Source: Trichothermofontia sp037445115
GTDB taxonomy: Bacteria; Cyanobacteriota; Cyanobacteriia; B231
Length of the DNA stretch: 64,000 nt
Assembly (NCBI GenBank): GCA_037445115.1
Contig: JBBILC010000006.1
Location: 1-64,000 of the forward strand
Reading direction: 5' to 3'
The notes beneath the pieces were generated by a model. The model saw nothing but the letters and a program-made list of their open reading frames with translations, made no database searches and was not told where the DNA came from. Positions 43,051-53,411 of this stretch are shown piece by piece. Positions within the stretch are counted from its first letter, which is position 1. Every line of letters begins with the position of its first letter. The translations under genes were made by a program, and so were the position numbers.

Positions 43051-45189
43051 GTGAACCTGCAAGATCCTCAGTATTTCTTTAATCGTGAGTTAAGTTGGCT
43101 GGAGTTTAACCATCGGGTGCTTCAGGAAGCGCTGAGTTCCCGGACGCCCTTGGTGGAGCGGCTCAAGTTTTTGGCAATCTTCAGCAATAATCTGGATGAG
43201 TTTTTCATGGTGCGGGTGGCCGCCCTAAAACAGCAGGTGGAGGCTCAGGTCCAAAAGCGATCGCCCGATGGCCGGACCCCAGAGGAGCAGTTGGTTGCGA
43301 TCGCCGAGCGGTTACGGCCTCTGCTGCACAAACAGCACCAGTACTTTGAGCAAACCCTACGCCCCAAACTCAGCCAGCATGGCGTGTACCTGTTGGACTA
43401 TGGGGATCTGAGTGAGGCCCAACGGGAATACCTCCAACACTACTTCGAGGAGCAAATTTTCCCTGTCCTGACGCCGCTGGCCCTTGATCCGGGACATCCG
43501 TTTCCCTATATCTCCAACCTCAGCATGAATTTGGCGGTATTGGTGAAGGACTCGGCAACCGGGGAGGAACACTTTGCCCGTGTTAAGGTGCCCGATGTTT
43601 TACCCCGCTTTCTCAGTTTGCCGGAACCCCTGCGGGTACAGCGCAAAAAGCAGGTGGCGGTGTGGACGGGGGTACCCCTAGAGCAGGTGATTGCCCATAA
43701 CCTGGAGTTTTTGTTTCCTGGTATGGCGATCCAGGAATATTACCCCTTCCGGATTACCCGCAATGCGGATTTGGAAATTCAGGAGGATGAGGCAGCCGAT
43801 CTATTACAGGCGATCGAACAAGAACTGCGCAAGCGACGCCTGGGGGGATCGATCGTGCGGTTAGAGGTCCAGGATTCCATGCCGACAGCGGTACGGGACA
43901 CGCTCATGCGGGAGATGGGATTACAGGCCAGTGATGTCTATGAGGTTCACGGATTACTCAACCTGGGGGATTTGATGTCCCTGATGGGGTTGCCGCTCCC
44001 GGAATTGAAGGACCCGCCCTGGTCGTCGGTGATCCCGCCTAGCCTGCGTCCAGCCAACGAGCCGAGTCTAAACGTCGGGGTAATGGAGAGTGAGGAGGGA
44101 GAAGATATTTTCAGCATCATCCGGCGAGGGGATATCCTGGTTCACCACCCCTACCACTCCTTTACGGGGACCGTGCAGCGCTTTCTCACCCAGGCTGCCT
44201 ATGATTCGGGGGTCCTAGCGATCAAGATGACCCTCTATCGCACCTCCGGGGACTCCCCGATCGTCCAAGCCCTGATTGCCGCTGCCGAAAATGGCAAACA
44301 GGTGGCGGTGCTGGTGGAACTCAAGGCTCGTTTTGATGAGGAGAATAATATCCAGTGGGCGCGGAAGCTAGAACAATCGGGCGTCCATGTGGTGTATGGA
44401 CTGGTGGGCCTGAAAACCCATACCAAGATTGCGATGGTGGTGCGGCGAGAGGGGAGCAAGATCCGCCGCTATGTCCATATTGGGACCGGTAATTACAACT
44501 CGAAAACGGCGCGACTGTATACTGATTTGGGCCTACTGAGTTGTCGAGAGGAGTTGGGGGCCGATCTTACCGATCTGTTTAATTACTTGACGGGCTATTC
44601 GCGGCAACAGTCCTATCGGCAATTGTTGGTAGCGCCCGTCAATTTGCGCGATCGCATGATCGCCCTGATCGATCGCGAATGTCAACATGCCCAAGCCGGT
44701 TACCCCACCCGGATTGTGGCTAAGATGAACGCCTTAGTAGACCCCCAGATTATTTCAGCGTTGTACAGGGCCTCCCAAGCGGGGGTGAAAATTGATCTGA
44801 TTGTGCGGGGGATTTGCTGCCTGCGGCCAGGGGTTGAGGGGGTGAGTGAGCATATTCGCGTGATCAGTATTGTGGGGCGCTTCCTGGAGCATTCTCGGAT
44901 TTTCTATTTCCATAATCGTGGTCAAGAAGCGGTTTATATCGGCAGTGCGGATTGGATGCCGCGCAATCTGAATCGGCGGGTGGAGGCCGTCACCCCGATC
45001 GCTGATCCGGCCCTGTCTAAAGATCTCCAGGAAATTTTAGGCATCTTGTTGGCCGATAACTGTCAGGCGTGGGAATTACAACCAGATGGCAGTTACCATC
45101 GTCGCCAACCCCAGCCCGGTTGTGCCGAACAATCCGCCCAGGTCATTCTCATGGCATTGGCCCGTCGATCGCTGACGAGGACAGGATAA
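43051..45189 (+). CDS. ppk1: Polyphosphate kinase 1
   Basis: 712 residues from the GTG at 43051 (VNLQDPQYFFNRELSWLEF); earlier in-frame codons read through low-complexity repeat. The enzyme polymerises the terminal phosphate of ATP into polyphosphate. Marks: RELSWLEFNHRVL, VHHPYHSF near 408, ALYRTSGDSPIVQAL-like, GLKTHTKIAMVVRRE holding the catalytic His, HIGTGNYNSKTARLYTDLG and IGSADWMPRNLNRRVE. Complete and normal. Divergent from ftsH. Confidence 0.95.
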   Translation: MNLQDPQYFFNRELSWLEFNHRVLQEALSSRTPLVERLKFLAIFSNNLDEFFMVRVAALKQQVEAQVQKRSPDGRTPEEQLVAIAERLRPLLHKQHQYFEQTLRPKLSQHGVYLLDYGDLSEAQREYLQHYFEEQIFPVLTPLALDPGHPFPYISNLSMNLAVLVKDSATGEEHFARVKVPDVLPRFLSLPEPLRVQRKKQVAVWTGVPLEQVIAHNLEFLFPGMAIQEYYPFRITRNADLEIQEDEAADLLQAIEQELRKRRLGGSIVRLEVQDSMPTAVRDTLMREMGLQASDVYEVHGLLNLGDLMSLMGLPLPELKDPPWSSVIPPSLRPANEPSLNVGVMESEEGEDIFSIIRRGDILVHHPYHSFTGTVQRFLTQAAYDSGVLAIKMTLYRTSGDSPIVQALIAAAENGKQVAVLVELKARFDEENNIQWARKLEQSGVHVVYGLVGLKTHTKIAMVVRREGSKIRRYVHIGTGNYNSKTARLYTDLGLLSCREELGADLTDLFNYLTGYSRQQSYRQLLVAPVNLRDRMIALIDRECQHAQAGYPTRIVAKMNALVDPQIISALYRASQAGVKIDLIVRGICCLRPGVEGVSEHIRVISIVGRFLEHSRIFYFHNRGQEAVYIGSADWMPRNLNRRVEAVTPIADPALSKDLQEILGILLADNCQAWELQPDGSYHRRQPQPGCAEQSAQVILMALARRSLTRTG

Positions 45190-45269
45190 CGTTCCCTGTG
45201 CCATAGTCTGAGAACGCAATGACTGGTCGTGATCGGCCACTCCCTACCCTTTGTCCTTTGGTCGAACAG

Positions 45270-46583
45270 ATGAAAACCCTAACCATTGTTAAGCCTTCCT
45301 GGTTGAAGAAATCAACACGGCCCGCTTTGGCCCTCTCTAAGCAAGAGAAGCTAGCCGTTAACATTGGCAGTGAATTCAAGATTAAATATGCTTTTCGTGT
45401 CGGCAATCACTGCTGGGTTGAACTCCTCACCCCTCTACCCCCCATTGGGAAATTTGGTTATTTTTTCTTGGCCCATGTTAGAGTTAATATCGATGAACTT
45501 CGTGGTGTCTGGCTAACCACCACCGATAGTCAAGTTCTGTTAGATGCGGGGCAATTGCGGCCAGCTTTAGAAAGACTCAAATCTTTGAATTTTAATACCC
45601 TTTATCCAGCGGTTTGGACTGGTGGCTATACCCTCTATCCCAGTCGCCTAGCAACCACTATGTTTGGACAATCACTCCATCCTAGAATGCAGGCCAGAGG
45701 GGGGGATATGCTGGCTGAAATTGTGACCCTAGGGCATGAAATGGGCTTTCGGGTACTCCCCTGGTTTGAGTATGGCCTCATGACCACCCCACCCCCAGGC
45801 CCATTAGCCGTCCAAAAGTCCCAATGGCTAACCCAGGATTTTCGGGGCGAATTAATTCGTCTAAAGCCTAGCGGAAAAGGCGGAACCGTTCCGGATGATT
45901 GTGTTTGGCTAAATCCCTGTCGGCCAGAGGTGAAGGCATTTTTAGTTGCACTGATTGCTGAGGTTGTTCGGACCTATCCCGTGGATGGCATTCAACTGGA
46001 TGATCACTTTGGCATGCCCAAGGAAATGGGCTATGACCCTTTTACGAGAGATCTCTTTTTGAAGGAAACGAAGCGCCGCCATTTACCGAAGCATCGTCGC
46101 GAATTACATTGGCAAAAGTGGTCAGATTGGCGGATCAAACACGTGACGACTTTGATGCGGCAGATCTTTAAGGCCGTCAAACTTATCAACCCTGACTGTC
46201 GTATTTCACTTTCCCCCAATCCGCATGGCTTTTCAACCCACGAATACCTGGCGAACTGGGGAGCATGGGAACAGGAAGGACTGATTGAAGAATTGGCAAT
46301 CCAACTGTATCGACCAACCCTAGCCGCGCTGAACGGTGAATTAAGGGAGAAAACTCTCCTCCGAGCACGCGATCGCATTCCCACGGCGATCGGGTTATTC
46401 ACGGGTTATCGCAGTTCACCGTGGGCTGCCTCGGTCATTCGGGAGCAAACCCAATTTGTCAGAAGCAAGCACTTTGCCGGGGTTGCCTATTTTTTTTATG
46501 AAACGCTGGTGAATCAGCGCATTGATCCGGGGCTGGGAAACCCGATTGCCCGCAGTCGTGCTGATCTCAATTTTTTGGCTTAA
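45270..46583 (+). CDS. Family 10-like glycosyl hydrolase (DUF187/GHL10) with SH3-like N-terminus
   Basis: 437 residues from the ATG at 45270. Residues 1-75 form a small SH3- or bacterial SH3-like domain (KLAVNIGSEFKIKYAF, HCWVELLTPLPPIGKFGYFF). The barrel begins at LRGVWLTTTDSQVL. NFNTLYPAVWTGGYTLY, RVLPWFEYGL, VDGIQLDDHFGMP and CRISLSPNPH are typical DUF187 motifs; D and E in the QLDDH and FEYG blocks are probably catalytic. No signal peptide is obvious. The substrate may be a cell-wall or extracellular polysaccharide. Confidence 0.8.
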   Translation: MKTLTIVKPSWLKKSTRPALALSKQEKLAVNIGSEFKIKYAFRVGNHCWVELLTPLPPIGKFGYFFLAHVRVNIDELRGVWLTTTDSQVLLDAGQLRPALERLKSLNFNTLYPAVWTGGYTLYPSRLATTMFGQSLHPRMQARGGDMLAEIVTLGHEMGFRVLPWFEYGLMTTPPPGPLAVQKSQWLTQDFRGELIRLKPSGKGGTVPDDCVWLNPCRPEVKAFLVALIAEVVRTYPVDGIQLDDHFGMPKEMGYDPFTRDLFLKETKRRHLPKHRRELHWQKWSDWRIKHVTTLMRQIFKAVKLINPDCRISLSPNPHGFSTHEYLANWGAWEQEGLIEELAIQLYRPTLAALNGELREKTLLRARDRIPTAIGLFTGYRSSPWAASVIREQTQFVRSKHFAGVAYFFYETLVNQRIDPGLGNPIARSRADLNFLA

Positions 46584-46713
46584 AGTTTCTGTTTTAAGCA
46601 GGCCGCAGCGTATGGACATCTGATATCTGGATACTTCCATCGTTGTCCCGTTGTATTCTCAAGAAGTATTTAGTGAACCCGTGACCGTTTTTCTGAGACA
46701 AGTCAACTCATAT

Positions 46714-48852
46714 TTAGCTATGGCGCAGCTTATGGGCGACGGTCTGGGGATCGGGTAGGTGAATCTGGGTATACTCCTGGCAGACGAATTCAAAAAATTC
46801 TCGCACCTTGGCATTAAAAGGCGCTTTGCGGAACCGTTGACTGCGATCGTAGGCCGCCCGTTGCATGGTGTGTAGGCGATCGGGATCGGTGACCAGTTCC
46901 AGGGTTTGGGCCTGCATTTCCGCGATCGAATTAAACCGCATCCCCGATATCCCCTGCTCCACAATTTCCTGCTGCCCACCGCCATCCGTCACGATCGGCA
47001 CACAGAAGCTTTGCATTGCCTCCACCGTCGCCATTCCAAAATGTTCATAGAGTTGGGGGTTGATCTCCCCTAGGCCGCAGGCGTGCCAGAAAATGCTGGC
47101 TTTGGCGTAGATGTCTTGGAGTTCGGGGCGGGGAACATTGGCCTTCACCACGATCGGGGCATCGCTCTGCTTGATCAGCGCCTTCACCTTCTCCAAATAG
47201 GGATTTCCCGGCGTACTGCCTCCCACCACCCAGAACTGCCAACCAGCGAGCGCACCGGGATGCTCTCGGACCAAATCTTGGAACGCCTGGATCATCTCCA
47301 GTTGCTTCTTATTCCCACCCGGTTCCAGACGCCCCACCGAGAGAATAATTTTTTCCTTGGCCGGAGGATTCTCTGGAGTAGCCGTGCCCATTTCCACCGG
47401 GGGATAGAGCAGGAAGGTGGGTTCCAGTTCCCAACGTTTACGCAGCCACTTGCTGGTGAACTCGCTATTGGTCAGGATGAAGGTGTAGTCATCCACGGCA
47501 AAGTAGGGACCGCGCTGGGTATCGGGGAAGTGGCAGAAGAACACCGATAGGGGCGAGAGGGGTTTGACCTTCTCCAGCATGTTGGCGTTGCCGAAGAGGT
47601 CATAGTTCCGGCTTTCCGCCGCGATCGCGTCAAAGGGGTTCTCCGGCAAATCGTTGGCCAGCCCGGAATCAATGTGGTGTGCCCCCCGCTGCTCATAGAA
47701 CGGTAACGGAACGACTTTCACCTGACAGCGGGACAGGTCAAGGCCATACCACTCCTCTAGCTGGGCGATCGTCACCGGCTTATTGGCGATCAAGGTAATG
47801 TCAAACAAATCCTGGATCGCGGCAGCAGCGGTGGCGACATAGTTTTGTCCCCCGCCAATGAAGTGGAGGCCGTGGTCATAGATGCCCAATCGCGGTTTGC
47901 GGTAACCCAGCAGGACCTCCAGGCGTTGCAAGAGGTGATCGCTGGTATCGACACCATAGAGAATAATCAACAATTCCTGGAGCTTGGGAAGCACCTGGGT
48001 GAGGGTATCCGGGTCTTGATGCTCGAATAGTTTTTTCAGCATGGCCGGTACGGTTTCGTGCAGGAGGTCGTACTGGTGCTCCGTGAAAAAGACCGAGGTG
48101 GCGATCGCTTGGGCAAGGGCCTGGGGTTCGTGCTTGGCGAGGTAGAGAAACCGATTGCGGTTGCAGAAATATTCCGCCAGGGTATTGCCCTGACTAGACC
48201 CCCGGAATTGGTGATAGGCGATCGCTGTGGGTAGGTAATACAGGCTCCAGCCCCGATCGCGGCAGCGACGGGCGTAGTCAATATCCTCCATATACATCAC
48301 AAAATCTTCGTCGATCGGTCCCACCTGCGCCAAACAGGTCCGCCGAAAAAGGATCGCAGCCCAGCAGAGTGCCGTCACCTCACCAGGGGTATCGTACTGG
48401 CCCTGATCAACCTCCCCGAAGCCGCGATCGGCCCAGTAGAAATTGTCTTGTTCCTCAACCCCAACGCTATTAATGCGGCCATCGGGAAACAACAATTTGC
48501 CGCTGATCGCCCCCACCGTCGGCTGTTGCTCCAGGCCCGCGACTAGGAGGCGTAACCAGGCACGATCGACCGTGGCATCGTTGTTGAGAAAACCAATATA
48601 GTCCCCGTGCGCCGCCTGAATCCCTAGATTGAGCGCCTTGGTAAAGCTATTGATGGGATTCTGGAGCACCTGTACCTGGGGAAACGCCGCAGCGACAAGG
48701 GCCAGGGAATCGTCCTGGGAGCCGTTATCGACTAGAATCAACTCTAGTAAATCGGCGGGGTAGTCGAGGGCGTGCAGAGAGGCAAAGAGGTCCTTGAGGT
48801 AATGGACGCCATTGTAGTTGACCACAATCAAGGAGCAGGTAGGTAGGTTCAT
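46714..48852 (-). CDS. Two-domain glycosyltransferase (GT2 plus GT4)
   Basis: 712 residues from the ATG at 48852 (MNLPTCSLI); the frame continues upstream but without homology. Residues 1-240 are a GT2 domain: LIVVNYNGVHYLKDL, ILVDNGSQDDSL, GDYIGFLNNDATVDRAWL, EDIDYARRCRDRG. Residues about 320-705 are a GT4-type domain: IILSVGRLEPGGNKKQLEM, then GLGEINPQLYEHFGMATVEAMQ and PIVTDGGGQQEIV. The protein probably adds two sugars to a cell-surface glycan. It is related in plan to the larger enzyme at 50130. Confidence 0.88.
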   Translation of the reverse strand: MNLPTCSLIVVNYNGVHYLKDLFASLHALDYPADLLELILVDNGSQDDSLALVAAAFPQVQVLQNPINSFTKALNLGIQAAHGDYIGFLNNDATVDRAWLRLLVAGLEQQPTVGAISGKLLFPDGRINSVGVEEQDNFYWADRGFGEVDQGQYDTPGEVTALCWAAILFRRTCLAQVGPIDEDFVMYMEDIDYARRCRDRGWSLYYLPTAIAYHQFRGSSQGNTLAEYFCNRNRFLYLAKHEPQALAQAIATSVFFTEHQYDLLHETVPAMLKKLFEHQDPDTLTQVLPKLQELLIILYGVDTSDHLLQRLEVLLGYRKPRLGIYDHGLHFIGGGQNYVATAAAAIQDLFDITLIANKPVTIAQLEEWYGLDLSRCQVKVVPLPFYEQRGAHHIDSGLANDLPENPFDAIAAESRNYDLFGNANMLEKVKPLSPLSVFFCHFPDTQRGPYFAVDDYTFILTNSEFTSKWLRKRWELEPTFLLYPPVEMGTATPENPPAKEKIILSVGRLEPGGNKKQLEMIQAFQDLVREHPGALAGWQFWVVGGSTPGNPYLEKVKALIKQSDAPIVVKANVPRPELQDIYAKASIFWHACGLGEINPQLYEHFGMATVEAMQSFCVPIVTDGGGQQEIVEQGISGMRFNSIAEMQAQTLELVTDPDRLHTMQRAAYDRSQRFRKAPFNAKVREFFEFVCQEYTQIHLPDPQTVAHKLRHS

Positions 48853-49067
48853 TGGGGATTCGGGGCGATCGATTCGGAAAAATTTAGGCACTACTGCACT
48901 ACTATACGCGCGAGTATTGCACAACGGTTGCACAACGATCGGGCAACGGCAAAGCTCAACAGCGGTAGGTGAGCTGTAACTTGCGACTGACCCCCCGGCG
49001 ATCGTCCATTGCCGTCAGGCGCTAGCCTGCTCTAGACTTAAGTAGACACAAGTGACCTGTTCGTATT

Positions 49068-49298
49068 ATGGGCTATCGCGACATTATTACTATTGAGCCA
49101 GACAAGCGTGGTGGCAAACCCTGCATTCGTCGGATGCGAATCACGGTCTACGATGTTCTAGGTTGGTTAGCGGCTGGTATGTCTACTGCTGAGATTATTG
49201 ACGACTTTCCAGAATTGACAGAAGCCGATATAAGGGCCTGTTTGGAATTTGCGGCTGATCGTGAGCATCGTTTAGTGGTGTCAGCGGGTGCTTCTTGA
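49068..49298 (+). CDS. DUF433 protein, antitoxin-like, pair 1
   Basis: 76 residues. ITIEPDKRGGKPCIRRMRITVYDVLGWLAAGMS, then EIIDDFPELTEADIRACLEFAADRE, is the classic DUF433 layout with a predicted HTH. It is followed with a 4-base overlap by a DUF5615 gene, the usual partner. Such pairs resemble VapBC toxin-antitoxin modules, the DUF433 protein being the neutralising partner and probable autorepressor. Confidence 0.88.
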   Translation: MGYRDIITIEPDKRGGKPCIRRMRITVYDVLGWLAAGMSTAEIIDDFPELTEADIRACLEFAADREHRLVVSAGAS

Positions 49299-49627
49299 AA
49301 CTCTTATTCGATCAAAATCTGAGCCGGAAGTTAGTCAATCGTTTGGCAGATATTTTTCCTGAATCTAGCCATGTTCAATTTCATGGTTTAGCAGAGAAAA
49401 CAGACACCGAGATTTGGGAATTTGCTAAAGCAAATGGCTTCTGTATCGTGACTCAAGATGCAGACTTTGCTGAAAGAAGTCGGCTGTACGGTTCTCCTCC
49501 TAAAATTATTTGGTTGCGATGTGGTAACCTACTAACAAACGAGGTTGAGGCTCTAATGCGTTCTGCTGTGGAAGCCATTCAATCGCTTTTGGAAAACTCT
49601 AGATTATGCTGCCTTGAGCTTCATTAA
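49295..49627 (+). CDS. DUF5615 PIN-like protein, toxin-like, pair 1
   Basis: 110 residues with a TTG start at 49295 inside the previous stop (TTGA). LLFDQNLSRKL near residue 3, TDTEIWEFAKANGFCIVTQDADFAE near 40, and PPKIIWLRCGN are the marks of the family; the acidic residues D6, D38/E40 and D53/D55 would form a PIN-type metal site. It is predicted to be an RNase toxin held by the DUF433 partner. Confidence 0.88.
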   Translation: MKLLFDQNLSRKLVNRLADIFPESSHVQFHGLAEKTDTEIWEFAKANGFCIVTQDADFAERSRLYGSPPKIIWLRCGNLLTNEVEALMRSAVEAIQSLLENSRLCCLELH

Positions 49628-50129
49628 GTCTTCAGAAATAAGCAGAGACAATTAAAGCTTCTCGATTAATTACCCTATGGTGAACATCAAGCACAGTACA
49701 CTAGTCGCTCGAAAAGTAAATTCTACAACGTTCGTAGTTTGTAGTGCTGGCTTTAGCTGGCAACGACTAAAGTCGTTACTACCAGCCAACCGTAGTTTGT
49801 AGTGCTGGCTTTAGCCGGCAACGACTAAAGTCGTTACTACCAACATTGCGAGACTTTAGGTTTGCTGTACTAGGCTCTTTGCAAGAAGCGCGCTTATTTG
49901 TCGAGGTATCCTAATACAACTTCCTCTAGGGGAATTAATTTTGGGCAATCTAGCGCAGTTTTATACCTAGTGAGTAGTTGGATGAGCAGTGAGAGCTGCC
50001 TATGGGAACCCTCTCTCGCCGCTGACTAGAGACTGATTCAGAGAGGGAGGATCGCGGCAGTACTAGATCCAAAGCCCCAATTAGGCTAGACTCTCCTATC
50101 TAGGGATCGGTGAAAACTGAGGAATTATC
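49628..50129. other. Gap upstream of the 1093-residue glycosyltransferase gene
   Basis: 502 bases without a gene. It carries the repeat element at 49701-49873. The remainder (49874-50129) has no recognised signal except the GAGGAATT ribosome binding site before the GTG at 50130. Confidence 0.6.
49701..49873. mobile_element. Repeat element with two tandem 58-base palindromic units
   Basis: From 49733 a unit beginning CGTAGTTTGTAGTGCTGG and ending AAAGTCGTTACTACCA is repeated once with a period of 58 bases. Each unit contains the perfect small palindrome AACGACT-AA-AGTCGTT and GTAGT/ACTAC ends. The outer part, ATTCTACAACGTTCGTA on the left and TTGCTGTACTAG on the right, recurs at 57914-58022. 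This looks like a non-coding MITE-like element in which internal modules vary. Confidence 0.6.
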
Positions 50130-53100
50130 GTGACGGCAGCCGCAACCGCATTACCACGGGTAAGTATTTGTATTCCAACCTATAACGGTGAGGAGTTTTT
50201 AGCCCAAGCACTAGAGAGTGCGCTGGCCCAAACCTATCCCAACCTGGAAATTCTTCTGTCGGATGATGATTCCACCGATCGCACCCTCGCGATCGCGCAG
50301 GCATTCCAAGCCCGTTCTCCGGTCGATTTTCTGATTCTGCCCCATGCCCGGTTGGGATTGGTCGAGAATTGGAATTTTTGTATTGAAAAAGCCAGTGGCA
50401 AATATATTAAATTTCTCTTTCAGGATGACACCTTAGAACCCACCTGTGTTGAAGAAATGGTCGCTTTGGCCGAGCAGGAGGCGGCGATCGGTTTAGTATT
50501 TGCCAAACGTCAGGTCTTACTAGCGGAATCTGCCCAGGATGATCCCCATTGTTTGATAGTTTATAACGGCTGTCAGAATGTTCATGCGGCCTGGTCAACA
50601 CTCGATCGAGTGCAGGCGGGTGAAACCTTACTGGCTGATCCGAATTTACTAGAAGAGCCGATCAATAAAATTGGTGAGCCGACAGCAGTACTAATTCGCA
50701 AAGCAGTCTTTACGGAAGTCGGACCTTTTGATCCGGAACTGAAGCATTTAATTGATGTGGATATGTGGCTGCGCATCATGAGTCGCTATCACATTGGGTT
50801 TATCGATCGCACCCTCGCCACGTTTCGTCTCCATCCTCAACAACAGACCAATCGTAACTTTGAAGCCGGAGCGACCGTTGTCGAGGGCTATCGCCTCTGT
50901 GCCAAGATTATTTATCATCCAGATTATCGCTTTGCCAATGCTGCGTTCAAGCAACGGGTGAGTGAGATCTTTGACGATCGCGTCGCTACGCCTTTAGAAG
51001 AACTTGCCAAGGGAAAAGCCTACGCCCGCCACCTGGAAACAGTGATTCAGAAGACCCAATTTGAACTGGAAGCAACCCAAAACGAACTGACCCAAACGCG
51101 CAACTATTTTGAGGGCTATACCCAACATTTAACGAAGCGCTGGCAAACGACCCAGGCCACCCTCGAACAAACCCAGGCTACCCGCGATCGCGCCCAAGCC
51201 GAAGCCCGTCACGCCCAAGATTTGTTAACCCAGAATCGCAATCTGTTAGCGGCAATGCTAACCAGTAAGTTTTGGCAACTCCGCCAGACCTGGTTCAAGC
51301 TTAAATTACGCCTAGGACGCGCGATCGAAGCCACCGATTTTTCCAGTTTCCTGGGCTTAGCGGTGCCGCCTCCTCAGCTTGAACCGCCGGTTAACCAATC
51401 GCTCGCTGCCCTCAAACAGCAACTTACTCAGGCGTGTCAGCAGGATTTACAAACCTTCCTGGATACCCTTTCGATCTTAGAATTTCCCCGGATTGAGCAG
51501 CCGGAAGTCAGTGTGATTCTGGTTCTCTACAACCGGGCCGAATTGACCTTGGCGTGTTTGCGATCGCTGCTGGGAAATAACTTGAAGTCCCTAGAAATCA
51601 TCCTAGTTGACAATGCTTCGACTGATGCAACCCCCCAGTTACTCCAGCAAATCCAAGGGGTAACCGTCATCCGCAATCGGCAAAATTTACATTACCTACG
51701 GGCTTGTAATCAGGCCGGGAAAGTGGCCAAAGGTCGCTATATCTTATTCCTGAATAACGATGCCCGTTTATTTCCCGACAGCCTGACCCATGCCTGGAAC
51801 CTAATGCAAAAAGATGCCACGATCGGCGCAGTGGGGGGCAAAATTATTCTGCCCGATGGCACGCTCCAGGAAGCCGGAAGTATCATCTGGCGGGATGGGT
51901 CCTGTTTAGGGTATGGGCGTGGCGATAATCCCCATGCACCGCCCTACCAATTCCGGCGACCCGTGGACTATTGCTCTGCGGCATTTCTGCTCACGCGGCG
52001 GGATTTATTTATGCAGGCGGGTGGGTTTGATTCAGCCTATGCCCCAGCTTATTACGAAGAAACGGATTACTGTGTGCGACTGTGGGAACAGGGAAAATCG
52101 GTTATTTATGATCCCCAAGTGGTAATCCAGCACTATGAATTTGCTAGTTCTGATTCCCAAGGTAGTGCGATCGCGCTCCAGGCAGAACATCAAGCTATTT
52201 TTGCTAAAAAACACGCCACCTGGTTAGCTCAACAGTACGAGCCTCGTCCAGAAAATATTGTGCTGGCTCGAATTGCGCGTACCCAACAACAGCGGATTTT
52301 GTTTATTGACGATCGTGTTCCCCATCGCTACCTTGGTTCTGGCTTTACCCGTGCCAATCGTATTCTTCGATTAATGGTGAAATTAGGCTATTTTATCACT
52401 GTTTTCCCGATGAATTTTGCGGTGGGAAATTGGCAAACGCTGTATAGTGATTTACCCCCAGAAGTGGAAGTGATCGACGGTTCTGGCTCAGCCCGATTAC
52501 AGGCCCTCTTGCAGGAGCGACCAGGATTTTATGACCTGATCTTTGTCAGCCGTCCCCACAATATGCAGTGTCTAAAGGAAGTTCTTGCTCAGGGCGATCG
52601 CGCCCCGATCGAAATCCCCATTATTTACGATGCGGAAGCCCTTTATTGTCTACGCGATGTTGCCCAGCAAAAATTAAGGGGAACTGAACCGACACCGGAC
52701 GAAATTAAACAACAAATTGCAGCGGAAGTCGCCATTACCCAAGGCAGTCAAGGTATCATTGCGGTTTCTGAAGCTGAACGGCAGCACTTTATTACCTATG
52801 GCTGTTCTTCGGTGTATACCTTGGGTCACGCTCTTGAAACACAGCCAACCCCGAATGCGTTTAGCGATCGCTCCCAATTACTCTTCGTTGGTGCCATTCA
52901 TGATGCCAATTCCCCCAATGCAGACTCGGTAGTTTGGCTGAGTCAAAATATTTTCCCCTTCATACAAAAAATGCTTGCGCCAACGGCGGAACTGATCATT
53001 GCGGGGAGTAACTACATCGAAGCTATTAACTACGAAATTTGGCGCGATGGCAATCCAGCGATTAAGGTTCTGGGTACCGTCCCCGATCTAACGCCTCTTT

Positions 53101-53411
53101 ATAACCAGGCGCGTCTGTTCGTTGCCCCTACCCGGTATGGGGCTGGGATTCCCCATAAGGTCCATGAGGCGGCGGCTAGGGGGGTGCCGGTGGTGGCCAC
53201 TTCCCTGATTGCCCAACAATTGGGCTGGGAGCCAGAGGTCGATTTACTCGTCGCGGACGATACCGAGGAATTTGCGGTGGCCTGTGTGCGTCTCTACCAG
53301 GATGAAGAGCTGTGGCAACGGTTACGGCAGAATGCCCTCAAGTGTGTGCAGGTAGAATGTGATCCTGACAAATTTGAGGCAACATTGCAACAGATTTTGG
53401 CTCAAAGTTAG
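50130..53411 (+). CDS. Three-domain glycosyltransferase (GT2, coiled coil, GT2, GT4)
   Basis: 1093 residues, GTG start at 50130. Residues 1-245 are a GT2 domain (VSICIPTYNGEEFLAQAL, ILLSDDDSTDRTL). Residues about 300-375 are a helical coiled coil rich in Gln and Arg (TQNELTQTRNYF, QTQATRDRAQAEARHAQ). Residues about 460-700 are a second GT2 (VSVILVLYNRAELTL, ILVDNASTDATPQLL, LFLNNDARLFPDSL). Residues about 730-1090 are a GT4 domain (FVGAIHDANSPNADSVVW, VAPTRYGAGIPHKVHEA). It probably assembles a repeating cell-surface glycan, the coiled coil setting spacing or oligomerisation. Confidence 0.88.
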   Translation: MTAAATALPRVSICIPTYNGEEFLAQALESALAQTYPNLEILLSDDDSTDRTLAIAQAFQARSPVDFLILPHARLGLVENWNFCIEKASGKYIKFLFQDDTLEPTCVEEMVALAEQEAAIGLVFAKRQVLLAESAQDDPHCLIVYNGCQNVHAAWSTLDRVQAGETLLADPNLLEEPINKIGEPTAVLIRKAVFTEVGPFDPELKHLIDVDMWLRIMSRYHIGFIDRTLATFRLHPQQQTNRNFEAGATVVEGYRLCAKIIYHPDYRFANAAFKQRVSEIFDDRVATPLEELAKGKAYARHLETVIQKTQFELEATQNELTQTRNYFEGYTQHLTKRWQTTQATLEQTQATRDRAQAEARHAQDLLTQNRNLLAAMLTSKFWQLRQTWFKLKLRLGRAIEATDFSSFLGLAVPPPQLEPPVNQSLAALKQQLTQACQQDLQTFLDTLSILEFPRIEQPEVSVILVLYNRAELTLACLRSLLGNNLKSLEIILVDNASTDATPQLLQQIQGVTVIRNRQNLHYLRACNQAGKVAKGRYILFLNNDARLFPDSLTHAWNLMQKDATIGAVGGKIILPDGTLQEAGSIIWRDGSCLGYGRGDNPHAPPYQFRRPVDYCSAAFLLTRRDLFMQAGGFDSAYAPAYYEETDYCVRLWEQGKSVIYDPQVVIQHYEFASSDSQGSAIALQAEHQAIFAKKHATWLAQQYEPRPENIVLARIARTQQQRILFIDDRVPHRYLGSGFTRANRILRLMVKLGYFITVFPMNFAVGNWQTLYSDLPPEVEVIDGSGSARLQALLQERPGFYDLIFVSRPHNMQCLKEVLAQGDRAPIEIPIIYDAEALYCLRDVAQQKLRGTEPTPDEIKQQIAAEVAITQGSQGIIAVSEAERQHFITYGCSSVYTLGHALETQPTPNAFSDRSQLLFVGAIHDANSPNADSVVWLSQNIFPFIQKMLAPTAELIIAGSNYIEAINYEIWRDGNPAIKVLGTVPDLTPLYNQARLFVAPTRYGAGIPHKVHEAAARGVPVVATSLIAQQLGWEPEVDLLVADDTEEFAVACVRLYQDEELWQRLRQNALKCVQVECDPDKFEATLQQILAQS

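Noticed and set aside
49733..49842. Two 52-58 base repeats considered as a CRISPR array
   Set aside because: Only two units, directly tandem with a few bases between them, internally palindromic, no cas genes.
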